Assembly: GCA_954871525.1 (NCBI GenBank)
Contig: OX940865.1
Location: 20,816,420 to 20,880,419, forward strand
DNA length: 64,000 nt
Reading direction: 5' to 3'
From: Parietaria judaica
Taxonomy: Eukaryota > Streptophyta > Magnoliopsida > Rosales > Urticaceae
The notes below the pieces were generated by a model. The model had not been told where the DNA came from. It saw only the letters and a list, made by a program, of their open reading frames with translations, and searched no databases. Shown one piece after another: positions 1 through 13,100 of the stretch; within the stretch, counting starts at the first letter, position 1, and each line of letters opens with the position of its first letter. A program made the position numbers and the translations under genes.

Positions 1-418
1 CGAATTAGTATTATTACGACATGTTGTCACACAAAGTTAGAAAAAAAAATCATTTTCTCTAAGCACGGATCTAGAAATAAAACTGCAAGTAGGTGTTTAA
101 GTAACTTGATTAATTATAAAATTTATAAAGAAAATAATAAAGATAAACTATTTTCAAAGAGTATTTTTTTTGTAATAAACTAAAATTGAAAAGGAAAAAT
201 GCACCAACAAATAAAGTAGAGGGACCATTTGATATATAATTGCGAAATAAGCAAAGTTTGCTTCTTTCCACGTCTGGCTTTTGGCTGCTCTGCTCTCTCT
301 CTCTGTTTGTCTTTTAAACTCCGAAGCTTCTCTCAGCAGTTATGTGACCTTCTTCTTCTTCTTCTTCTTCTTCTTCTTCTTCTTCTTCTCGGAGCTAGGG
401 TTTCTGGTTCAGAGAGCG
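1..418 (+). promoter_or_regulatory. Upstream region and 5' leader of the ABCA1 gene
   Basis: Non-coding DNA before the ABCA1 start codon. The first 230 bases are AT-rich. A CT-rich stretch follows (about 290-310), then an uninterrupted CTT microsatellite of about 13 units (351-390) that ends 28 bases before the ATG. Pyrimidine-rich leaders of this kind are common in plant 5' UTRs. No in-frame upstream ATG was seen. The exact transcription start cannot be placed. Confidence 0.5.
351..390. repeat. CTT trinucleotide microsatellite in the ABCA1 5' leader
   Basis: About 13 perfect CTT units lie just upstream of the ABCA1 ATG at 419. In a transcript this is a pyrimidine tract, and it is probably length-variable between individuals. 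Confidence 0.9.
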
Positions 419-3400
419 ATGGGGACCGCACGGAGGCAGCTCAAGGCCATGCTCCGCAAGAACTGGCTCCTCAAAATCCGCCATCCTTTCGTCACCGTCG
501 CCGAGGTATTCTTCTCTCCCTGAGGAATTGTGTTTCGGTTTCTGTTCGAGTTTGATCCGTTTGCGCTTTTATGAAAATTTTGAGTTCAGCGATCGTTGGA
601 GAATTCGGAGAAATGTGAAGATTTTTCGTTTTGATGTCTGAAATGGTTGAAGGCTTGAAGCAACGTCATTTTTTTTTGAGAATTTGAGTGTCAATTCAGT
701 GATGTTTTGAATTATTGATACGAGATCATCACCGTCTGTGAAACAGAGAGCTTCATTTGTTAATTATACCATATTAGTATTAGTTTTGCTAATTTCAGCT
801 CTTTGTTGAATTTTGGATTTCTGGAAGTATTTTTTGATCTGTTTTCGGTCTTTTGAATTTCTATACCTTATAATTGTTTCCGATTATTACTAATTTGGAG
901 CTGAAACTGCGGCTGAAGATTTAATGCGGAAAATGTCGAGAAATGCTAAGTTCTTTGGAGAACAAATAACGAATCTCGTGTATTGTGGCAGATTTTGCTT
1001 CCCACAGTGGTTATGTTGATGTTGATAATCGTGAGGACTCGAGTCGATACAAAGATTCACCCGGCAAAGGAGTAAGTCCCAACCATCCCGACTTCTTCGT
1101 CATCTTTTTAATGAGCGGTTTTATTTTGCATAAGTTGCGAGTAGAAATAGAGAAAACTTATTGTTAGTGATTGGATAGTTTAATGTTGACCTTGTTTCAA
1201 GGCATACGTGCGATGCTTTAATTAAAGTAATTATAATATGCTTTTTATGAAACTAAACAGGTATATAAATAAAGATATGTTTGTGGAAGTGGGAAAAGGA
1301 TTGTCCCCGAATTTTGAGCAAGTTCTGCAGTTACTATGGAGTGAAGGGGAGTATCTAGCGTTTGCACCCGATACGGAGGAGACAAATACAATGATTAACT
1401 TGTTGTCCATCAAGTTTCCCCTGTTAAGGGTAAGTTTTGCTCGTCAGTCGGCACCCTGCTATTTTTAATAAGGGGATAACATTATCTGCATCGGTCTCTT
1501 AATATTTTTTTTACGTTGAACTGAAGTTTGTCTGATCGAGTGGCTATTTAATATTCACGCTAAGCTCGTATGATGTGTGTTTTCGTTCTTGAAGAGAAAA
1601 TATTTGACAGTACACTTTAAGGGTCTCTATGAATCGAACTCAGTACGTTTTCGATTTACTTGCAGTTAGTTAGTAGAGTTTACGGAGATGAAGAACAGCT
1701 GGAAATGTACATTCGCTCCGATGATTATGGTAGCTGCAGTCAAGACAGGTCTGTCACTTTCTGTGATGAGTAGTTGGTTCAATTAAATGTTATTGAAGTG
1801 AAATATTACAACAAAATGCAATATGTTTTGAGTCTCTGCCTTTATGATTTATGGTACTTGTAGAACCATATTATAGTGATGGGTTTATTGCGGTCATGAA
1901 TAATTTACTTTTGAGAAAACATTTGTTTTTGTTTAAGATGTTCAGAGTATATATATTATTATAATTATTTTTTATGTGATATGTTCTAGTGATGAATATA
2001 AAGGCTCTGGTACTTAACGGCTTGAGTGTTCTTTTGTCTAGGAACTGTACAAATCCAAAAATTAAAGGAGCAGTGGTATTCCATGATCAAGGTCCTCACA
2101 AATACGATTATAGCATACGCCTGAATCACACATGGGCTTTCTCTGGATTTCCTGATGTTAAATCCATTATGGATACGAACGGTCCTTATCTAAATGATTT
2201 GGAGTTGGGCGTAAATTCAGTACCTATAATGCAGTACAGTTTCAGTGGATTTTTGACAGTATGTTTCTCTACTTACTCACATTTTCTTCTTTCTTGTATT
2301 TTACTTGGTAACTATTTTTTTGTTTGATTTAATCTTTCCTGGATCATATTGTATATTTTTATCTATCGTGATATATAGTTGCTTGCGTAATCATCAATAA
2401 CCGCTTTTATCTGTTTATTGCAACTCTGCTGTTGACTTTTGGAGAATATCTGAGCTTCTCTTGCTTTTCAGTTTTAAAAATGATCAAATATTGATATTGT
2501 ATATCGTTCTACTAATGCAGCTTCAGCAAATACTGGATTCTTTTATAATATTTGCTGCTCAGCACTCAGACAGTGGAAATTTGGGGGCAGAATCTTCTCT
2601 AAAAGGGCCTTGGACACAGTTTAGCCCTTCCAATATACGGATAGCACCATTTCCAACTCGTGAATACATTGATGACGAGTTCCAGCTGATCACCAAGAGT
2701 GTCATGGGTGTACTGTATGTCTTCATTGCTAATATGTGTTTTATTACTGTAGCATCATATTGTAATTGGTTTTTTGTTGAGTAAAATGGTAGAAATTCCT
2801 CCTCTCAAATTACTCATCGGTGCACTTTGCCCCCCTAGCTTTATTATATACCATTTTCCCCGTGAAAATTATATTTGGCGCAGAGTACGCCTTTCTATTT
2901 CATGAAATTGATAAAAATCTTTAACCACAATCCCACATGGCTTTGTTTAGTATAAAATATCACGAACAATATTATTAATGTAAAGTGAAATAGATATACA
3001 ATTTTTCTCAATAACAAGGTCACCTAAATAACCGGTTTCTTTTAGTTGTCAATTACGCTTTATTTTTCTAGTTTTGTAAATAATCCTACAACATTGAGTT
3101 TTAAAATGGAATTCCGACTTGCAGGTATCTCCTGGGATTTCTCTACCCAATATCTCGCCTGATAAGCCATACTGTCTTCGAGAAGGTTTGGTAATATACT
3201 TATGCTACTAGATGAGGAAATTGAGAAAATAGAATATTCTTCTCATTTTTTCAAAAGTAGAAATTAAAACCTGATAAACAACCCTAAAAATTAAACTTTA
3301 AGTAAAATGGATGATACCTAAATACATAACAATCGACAGTGATATTTCTACTCTAAAAGATGCTACTAAGGTCTGCTATTTTTTACGCTGGCTTTTGAGT

Positions 3401-4087
3401 ATTTTTCCATTGCCCGTGCAGAAGTCATTGACCGTTGATTTTTTTATAAATTCAGGAGCAGAAAATAAAAGAAGGTCTCTACATGATGGGGCTGAAAGAT
3501 GGCATATTTTATCTCTCCTGGTTTATCACATATGCTTTGCAGGTAGATTACTTCATTGACCCCCTTTGTGTGTATAATTGGCTTAACTTTGAGAGGTAGT
3601 TTTAGTTTGGACGATATCGTGTTTTTATTATTAAAGAAATTGCATAAGATACATCTTCCTGCAATTATTAATTTAGAAGTTGTCCACAATAATCTCTGCA
3701 AGAAATTGTTTCAATTCTATGAGTTAATGTCTATCTTTTCTTTATTAGTCTAAGCGTACTAATAGGTTATTATCATTAATCGAAATTCAGAGGTCTTTGA
3801 ATCTGACCAAGTTCCCAATTTTTTCTGCAGTTTGCAGTTTCTTCCGCAATCATTGTTGTTTGCACAATGTACAACCTTTTTGAATATAGTGACAAGTCAC
3901 TGGTGTTCGTTTACTTTTTTCTATTTGGACTAAGTGCGATCACACTATCCTTTGTAATATCCACATTCTTTTCAAGAGCCAAAACAGCTGTTGCTGTGGG
4001 AACCCTTTCTTTCTTGGGTGCCTTTTTCCCTTACTATACCGTCAATGATGAAGCTGTTCCAATGTAAGTGCGTTATGGTTGTATCAT

Positions 4088-4119
<32 letters not shown>

Positions 4120-7100
4120 TATCTTTTGTTTACCTGTGTCTTTTTAATTGTATCTTGTTATTTAATTATGTTACTTATGTTTTAGGGTTGGGGCTGGTGG
4201 ATTAAGTGTAGTGTTAGGAACCCGAGTATTATTTCAACAAAATTAGCTTAGTTCTCTTTAGGGTTTTAACAGTGTTGAAAAAGAGTATCAAAGTCCTCTG
4301 AAGAAATATTGTATTGATTTTTCTCTTCTTTGTTTATAACGTGAAGAAGGGTTTGAATGTTTCTACACAGGATACTAAAGGTTGTTGCTTCAGTGCTTTC
4401 ACCCACGGCCTTTGCTCTAGGCTCCGTTAATTTCGCTGATTATGAGCATGCTCATGTTGGACTTCGATGGTCTAACATATGGCGGGTAAACTTTTATGTT
4501 AGAATATTTGTAAATGAATGTAGATATATCATACTGTGCTCATACTATAGTTTCCTATATTCTATCGTAATCTCATATTCTATTTGATCAATGTACCAGA
4601 ATTATTTCTCCTATAATATAGTTGGTTTCGGTTCTAAACTTCTCTAAGTATTGAATTTTGTAGGAATCATCTGGGGTAAATTTTGCTGTCTGTCTCCTTA
4701 TGATGCTGGCTGACACATTGCTGTATGGTGCAATCGGTCTTTATTTAGATAAGGTGCAATTCACGATTCTTGTGCGTTTTTTATTTATTTATTTAATTTA
4801 AAAGATTTAAATGCCCTTACTAAAAATAACGATCCAAATCGTAGTTGACTTGAAATGAATGCAGTTCTCTAAATTAAAGCTTAATAATTACGCGGTAAAT
4901 AGATTAAAGTAAAATCTTCTTGTTATTTAAATAAAAAAAAAATACTTAGTTAATAATTAAATATCAATCAAAACTGAAAAATAAAAAATAATAATGGGAG
5001 TGATATTTCTACATATTCGAACAGGTACTTCCCAGGGAGAATGGAGTTCGTTATCCGTGGAACTTTATTTTTTGTAAGTGGTACTGGACAAGGAAAAGGA
5101 TCAACAAAGACTGTGCACCGAATCTTCAAGTTAATACAAATAGAAAGAATTGCCCACAAAATGTGGAAGCTAGTAGCTTGGACATGAAGCAACAAGAGCT
5201 TGACGGCAGGTAATTATAATTTTTATTTGACAAATGACCTTTCTGAGATTTTCACAATTTTAGATTTATAAATTAATGGTTATATATGGGTTAAATAACT
5301 ACGACATAACAATAAATAATAAAATGTCATAATAACATAAAGTTATATTGTTATGACAATTTATCGTTAATTTTGATATAATTACACATTAATCTAATCT
5401 ATTAAATTAGAACTAGAAAGTGTTATAAAGACTCAATGAATTATAACATGCTTAAAAAAAATTAACATTATAACATCAGATTTCTTGCCCCTAGTTTTGT
5501 TAATTTTTAATGGACATGCTTCAAATAAAAAATTAAAAATTATTAATTTGCACTTTCTGATTGGAGGGTTACAGCGTTTCAAACGAGCCATCAGTGCCCA
5601 AAACTCTTATTTTAATTTTAAAGGCGGTAATAGTTTGCGAATACACTGCGATTCATATGCTCCTTTTTCTTTTACACTGCTAGATGCATGCAAATAAGGA
5701 ATTTACACAAGGTTTACTCATCAAGGAAGGGAAAGTGTTGCGCTGTAAACTCACTACAACTCACCTTATATGAAAATCAGATTCTTGCTCTTTTAGGTGA
5801 TTCACCGTTGAGGTTTTTTTTTTTTTTTTTTTTTTTATGTTTTTCTTGCTTTGCTCATATTCTTTATTGTTTTCTTTTAGCTTTGCATATTGATGAATAT
5901 TTATCATCAAAATTTATCTGGTTTACCGATATTGAATTCTTAATTCTTAAGGACACAATGGAGCTGGTAAAAGTACCACAATCTCTATGCTTGTTGGCCT
6001 TGTTCCTCCAACTTCCGGGGACGCTTTGTTGTTCGGGAAGAACATTATAACAGATATGGCAAGTCATGTCACATTTCTTTTTGGGTGGAATTATATATTA
6101 ATTGTAATATTCCATATATATATATATATTGTTGAACATTTTAAATATGCGTTTGAAATGTTGGCGTTTTCAAATCTTAATGAACGTGGATTTACTATAC
6201 AGGATGAGATACGGAGTGGATTGGGCATATGCCCTCAACACGATATTCTTTTTCCAGAATTATCTGTAAGTTAGAAGCACACATATCTTACTTAACTTGG
6301 TTACGGAGATTTTATTTTATAATTTCTATAATTTTATTGGATAACAACTGTACTTAGGTGAGAGAGCATTTGGAAATTTTTGCCATATTGAAAGGTGTTG
6401 AAGAAGATGCTCTGGAGAGAGTTGTCACTCATATGGTTGATCAAGTGAGTTTTTTTCTCTTATCTTGAATGTTATTTTAGGAAATATACACAACAATAGT
6501 TGCTTTTGCAATTATATCATGAGAAATAAAAATGTAGTCTATCATGACCTGTGAACCAGGCCGGAAAAATAAAAAACCCCAGTTCCCCGGTTTCACCCCT
6601 ACCAAAAACCTATATTGCTGACAATCTATTGCAAAGGTTTATATTGATCTTGTTTATTTGGTCAGGTTGGGCTGGCTGATAAAAGTAGCACCGTTGTGAA
6701 GGCGCTTTCTGGGGGTATGAAGAGGAAGTTGTCTCTTGGTATAGCACTGATTGGAGATAGTAAGGTTGTTATTACGAAAGTCACATACTTTTCCTTCTCA
6801 TTCAGTTTATGTTGAATTTTGGGAGTTAATACATAAATAGAGAGTTCAACCTTGACCCTGTATTCTACTAAGTAATACTAAATAATTTACATGTTCACTG
6901 AAATACTAAATAAATATTTGAAGTAATATATTATTGTATTTCTCTTAGAGGCTCTTAAAAATTTACAGGTTATAATCCTCGACGAGCCCACTAGTGGGAT
7001 GGATCCGTACTCAATGCGTTTAACATGGCAATTAATAAAGAAAATAAAAAAGGGCAGGATAATATTGCTAACAACACATTCAATGGATGAAGCTGATGAA

Positions 7101-10100
7101 CTTGGAGACCGGATAGCTATCATGGCCAATGGTTCTTTGAAATGCTGTGGAAGGTACATGTTTTTTTATTTTTTATTTTTTTATTATTATTATTGCAATG
7201 AGCGAGAGAGACAAAGATACTGTTTCTTCTACAACATAACCAAAGATCTCCAAAATATTAAATTACATGATATTAATAATTACTAGATTACGGAACTGAC
7301 ACATTTTCAATGCTCAATCTTTTCAGTTCCCTCTTCTTGAAGCATCAATATGGGGTTGGTTATACTCTAACTTTGGTAAAGGTATAGCCCCGTCTTCCAT
7401 ATCTATAACTAACGTGACTGCGATTTTTTCACGGTGGGAGAGTATTAACTTTTTTGGTTGTTACTGGTTTACTTCTTCAGTCCGCGCCAACTGTCTCTGT
7501 TGCTACTGACATTGTTTATCGCCATATTCCTTCAGCAACCTGTGTGAGCGAGGTATTGATATTTTGAGTACCTTTTTTTTTGTTATTTGAATTGACTTTG
7601 TTTTAATACCCTCATATTATTTTTATTGTGTGCAATGAATTTCCTATTTTTATATCTGACTGTTGAATCAAGGGATCTTTGCTTAGTGAAAAATTATTCT
7701 CTGATTTCTGAATCTTATTGGAAATTAGGATAACTTGTACATTGAGTAGAAACCTAGAAAAAATATATCAATAAAGTGTAATATACACAACAATATTCAA
7801 TACTGACATTACTTTTAGTTGAAGATAAATATGCAAAGTAAATTTTAATTTGATGGTTATAATCAAGGTTCGACTTTTCCACGATTATCTTCGATAATCT
7901 TCGATTATCCGTCTTGTCGGTAGTTATCGGTAAGACGGCCATGCCAATACTTTTCCATGATTTTTTTCCAAAAATCGGCAAACATCTTAAAAAATAACAA
8001 TAATATGTATTTTCAATAAATTTTGCACTTTTCGATGATTTTATTTACATATGTGAGAATGAGACTATATTTTATTTACCTATGTTTAAGTATGAAAGGA
8101 TTTAATTTTTAGAATTTTTAATGTTTTATCAACATTATAAACTTAGTAAATATATTCTTAAAAATATTTTAGTGATTTTTCATCGATAATCCTCGATAAG
8201 TGTCGATAATCCGTCGATAATCATCGAAAAGATCGGTAATCGGTAAGCTACAGTATTATTAGTTTTCCATCGATAATCCGGTAAGTTATCGATTAATCCG
8301 TCGATAACGGCAAGCGATTTATCGGCAAGTTCGGTAAGTTGAACCTTGGTTATAATCACTCGCTTTTTTTCGGTTTTCATATATTTGCCAGGTTGGAACT
8401 GAGATTTCCTTTAAGCTTCCTCTGGCATCTTCTTCGTCTTTTGAGGGCATGTTTAGGGAGATTGAAAGTTTTATGAAGAAATCAGCTCCTTACTCAGAAG
8501 ATAATCATGCCATAATTGAAAGCTACGGAATATCGGTGACAACTCTTGAGGAGGTTTTCCTCAGAGTTGCAGGATCGGACCATAACGAAGCTGAACGTTT
8601 AGATCAGAGTAGTAACTATTTTCCGGGTTCTGCGACTTCCCAAGTTTCTCCTGACCCTTCTCGCAAAAAGACTTTGCATATGGGAAAATCTTTAGGCAAT
8701 TATAAAAATATTATGGGGTGTGCATGTACTATCGTGGGGAAAGCTTGTGGTTTGATTCTTGCTACGGTATTAAGCTTCATAAACTTTATTGGCATGCAAT
8801 GCTGTAGTTGCTGTGGCTTTTCAAGCTCAACATTTTGGAAACACTGTAAAGCCTTGTTTATAAAGAGGGCAATATCTGCTCGGAGGGACCGAAAGACCGT
8901 GGTTTTCCAGCTTGTGATTCCTGCTCTTTTCTTACTTATCGGTGTTCTGTTTTTGGAACTCAAACCACATCCTGATCAACAGTCAGTGGATTTCACCACT
9001 TTAAATTTTAATCCGCTGTTACGTGGTGATGGCGGTGGTGGGCCTATTCCTTTTGATCTGTCATGGCCTATTGCAAAAGAGGTATGTGACATTATCTCCG
9101 GTGCATGCAAGATTTGTTTTTTTTTTCTTTTTCTTTTTTTTTTCTCAAAATTAAATCTTCAATATTCGCGCAGGTATCACAATATATTGAAGGGGGGTGG
9201 ATCCAAAGCTTAAAACCAAGTTCATACAGATTTCCTGATCCCGAAAAGGCATTGGCTGATGCTGTCGAGGCTGCAGGGACAAATTTGGGACCGGTTTTAC
9301 TTTCAATGAGTGAATATCTAATGTCTAGCTTTAATGAGTCTTACCAATCTAGGTGAGTTTATCTAAATTCATTTTCTGTATAGTTGAGATTATTAATTTA
9401 TTAGTATTGAATTTATTAACTTTAGTTAGAGTTGGGACCAGAAAAATATTATTTGATTGAGGTTATTATTTATCGATGTTACTATATCTTCAAAAGTCTG
9501 ATTGATGTCATTCGTCCTAGTCCAGCATTTTTTTTAATTATTTCATTAGTGTATTGAATTTTCAAGTACTATTGTACTAATTCAACATAGACATAAACTT
9601 TTCTGTATCTAATTGATGGGAGGTCAAATTATAGCATTTAATTGAAGATTTATGTTTAATTTAACTGTTTTTGGATTTTGTTTGATTCTGTTCAAATATA
9701 CCATCTTTAAACTAGTGATCATTCCTGATTCTAGGGTCTTCAAATATTCTGTATATTGCACCACATAATTCAATTAAGTATAACGAAATATTTCAACTTT
9801 CTACTTGTTCACCATCTGTGTATTTTCAGGTATGGAGCAATTGTAATGGATGATCAGAATGGTGATGGAAGTCTAGGATACACTGTACTACACAACAGTA
9901 CTTGTCAGCATTCTGCTCCAACTTATATCAATTTAATGAATGCTGCGATTCTTAGGCTCGCTATTAACAGCACAAATGCAACAATTAAAACTCACAACCA
10001 CCCTCTGCCAATGACGAAAAGCCAGCACCTGCAGCGTCATGTACGTTTCTCTTTCTTTTGTCTCCATATTTTTTGAACCTTATCGATAAAGTCGTTTCTT

Positions 10101-13100
10101 GTTATTTTGATAATTCCGAGAAAATTTTAAAATATTTAAAAAAATGGGAAAACCCAGAACTCAAAATTATAGATTACCAGGGAGATTAGTGTCGTGTTAG
10201 GAGAATTTAGTACAATGCATTTTTGATAATAGAAGCCATGAATAATCAAGAGAAAGTCGTAATAAGGTTTTATAGGTGAAAATTCTGATTGAAAAAAATC
10301 AAAGAGCCCAATGCTAAACTAACTTTTGGAATCGCCTGACTGTCATAATTTTAATCTTATCACCAATTATTTTTTTCCTGCAACGTGCAAAGAAAACGAA
10401 AGAAGAGGAGTCACAATTTTTTCTATCTGGACTGGTTTTGTATCTTTGTAGGACCTGGATGCCTTCTCTGCAGCAATTATCACTAGTATTGCATTCTCTT
10501 TCATTCCTGCATCATTCGCCATTTCCGTTGTTAAGGTATTTCTTGAAACATAGATCTTCAGTTCCTATTATTGAGTTCTAAATTAGAATTAAACCCGTGG
10601 TTGATTTAATAATATGGCATAGAAAGGATTGATAAATAATGTTACAGACGTAGCGAAATCATGACCCATAGTATGCCTGGAAGTTGTGGTAACAAGCTTC
10701 ATGTAATGATCCATATCATGCATTTATTTTACGATGATGCAGGAGCGTGAGGTAAAAGCTAAGCACCAACAACTGATTAGCGGGGTATGTTTATTTTCTC
10801 AAGAAATACAAGTTCTTGCATCTTGTGTATTTACAATTGCTTTTACTTGTGCCTTGTTCATAATGATATGATTTCTTTCTCAGGTTTCGGTACTTTCGTA
10901 TTGGGTTTCTACATTCGTATGGGACTTCATCAGCTTCTTATTGCCCTTTTCTTTTGCCATTATTATCTTCCATATCTTTGGTACGTCGACCTTCTAAATG
11001 TCTACCTACTAATTAGATGCAAATATATGTTAGGTTCTTGATGTGTGAAATACATCGACCGTGATGCCCTTTATTCCACTTTGCTGTGCTGTTTTCAATG
11101 GATATATTGAGAATTTGACTGAAATGTCTTCTGATCTTTTAGAGTGAGCAGTTTTCCTCCTGAAATCAATATGATGCATTTTGAAAGAACAGGAGGTTTC
11201 TGCCTCAAATTGAAATTCAAGAGGCTACATGTTCTTAGTAAAAATTACAATATGGCATTACTGTGTCAATTACTAAAAAAAATATATATTTTTTTTTATT
11301 CTATGAGAGTTGACCTTCAAATCTACACAAGGTTGAATTTTGATGTTGATCTCTGAAGGTCTGGATCAATTTATCGGTAGCGGCCGCTTCTTGCCAACAG
11401 TCATCATGTTTTTGGAATATGGATTAGCCGTTGCATCATCAACATATTGCCTTACATTTTTCTTTTCTGATCACAGTATGGCACAGGTCCGGTTTATTTT
11501 ATCCTTTTTCTTATATGATAAATGGTGAAAGTTAATGTCTAGTTTGTAATTTGATACCTTTGTGGTTAGTTAGTGTATTTATAACTAGTTAGCTGTCTTT
11601 TGTATAGGACCAGACGACTAGTAAGAACAAATATGAATATTGAAAGTATATCAATTATATTGGAGTATATTATGTAACCAAATTTATCATTACCATCCCA
11701 AAACCTACACGATGTTTAGACTCAAGTATTTTCGGTTTCCTGCTGATATATGGCTACTTCAATGCAGAATGTGGTTCTACTGGTCAACTTTTTCACAGGG
11801 CTCGTTCTTATGGTTATATCTTTTATTATGGGTCTTATTCAGTCTACAGCTAGTGCAAATTCTTTTCTCAAGGTTAGTCCTCTTTCTTCTAAAGAGAAAA
11901 TAGCATACACGGTAGAGCTTACAACAAAGCATGGTGAAAAATTGTCGTATTCTGATGTTTATAATCCGCTCTTTCAGAATTTTTTTAGACTGTTCCCGGG
12001 ATTCTGCTTCGCTGATGGACTTGCGTCATTGGCTCTTCTTCGGCAAGGTATGAAAGATAAATCAAGCGACGGGGCTTTTGATTGGAATGTCACCGGTGCT
12101 GCCATTTGCTATCTTGGCTTAGAGGTTTGTACTTTCTTTTATTTAGACTAATTCCAAACAAATTTATCACCATAAAATATGGAATCAATCACATCGAACG
12201 GCTTCATGACTGAACATGTTAAAAAATAGAGAATAATTGAATAATTAGCCATGTATTTCGAACTTTGTATAGCATATTCTCTTCTCTGAATGTCGATTAT
12301 GTTAAAGAAAAAAGATATTCAATTATTGAAGTTAAAATATTAAATATAGCGATTGCACTTCTTAACAGTGACTCGGGCTTCTACAAAATTATTATTTGAA
12401 GTTTAAATATGCTAAAAAATGTGTCATCTGTGACAGAGTATTGGTTACTTTCTCTTGACACTGTTGCTTGAAGTCTTGCCTTACAAACTGAGTTTAGCCT
12501 CGATCAAGAAGTGGACTACCAAAAGTTTCCATGATAGTCCTTATTCAGAGCCTCTTCTAAGATCTAAAGAATCCGAGTCTCTCTTATCCGATGAAGACAT
12601 TGATGTCATTACTGAAAGAAACAGGGTACTCTCTGGCTCAATCGATAACGCTATCATCTACCTGCGCAATCTCCGAAAGGTCCTATCAGTTCACCTTTTT
12701 GTACTTATTTGTTTATATTGGCACATTGCTACCAACTGCTTTATTTTTCTAAATCATGGTCTGTTCTATTATTTTCTTAAAGTGGGTCTCATATGTGCAG
12801 GTGTATCCGGGGAGAGATTATCGTGGCCGGAAAGTGGCTGTAGATTCTTTGACTTTCTCAGTGCAAGAGGGTGAATGCTTTGGGTTTTTAGGAACTAATG
12901 GAGCTGGAAAGACAACCACCCTATCGATGTTATCTGGTTTGCCTTTTTTTCTTGATCTTGTTAATTGATGCATTTACCGTGCTCTTTTCAGCTAAGTTGC
13001 TCGAGATATATATATTCAGGAGATTATTAGTTGAAAAAATATAACTGCAATTTACAATAAATATAAGAAAGAAAAAAAATAGTCACAATTTATCTCTCGA

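Noticed and set aside
229..523. Open frames with poly-Leu or poly-Phe before ABCA1
   Set aside because: They read through the CTT microsatellite and begin at TTG, not ATG.
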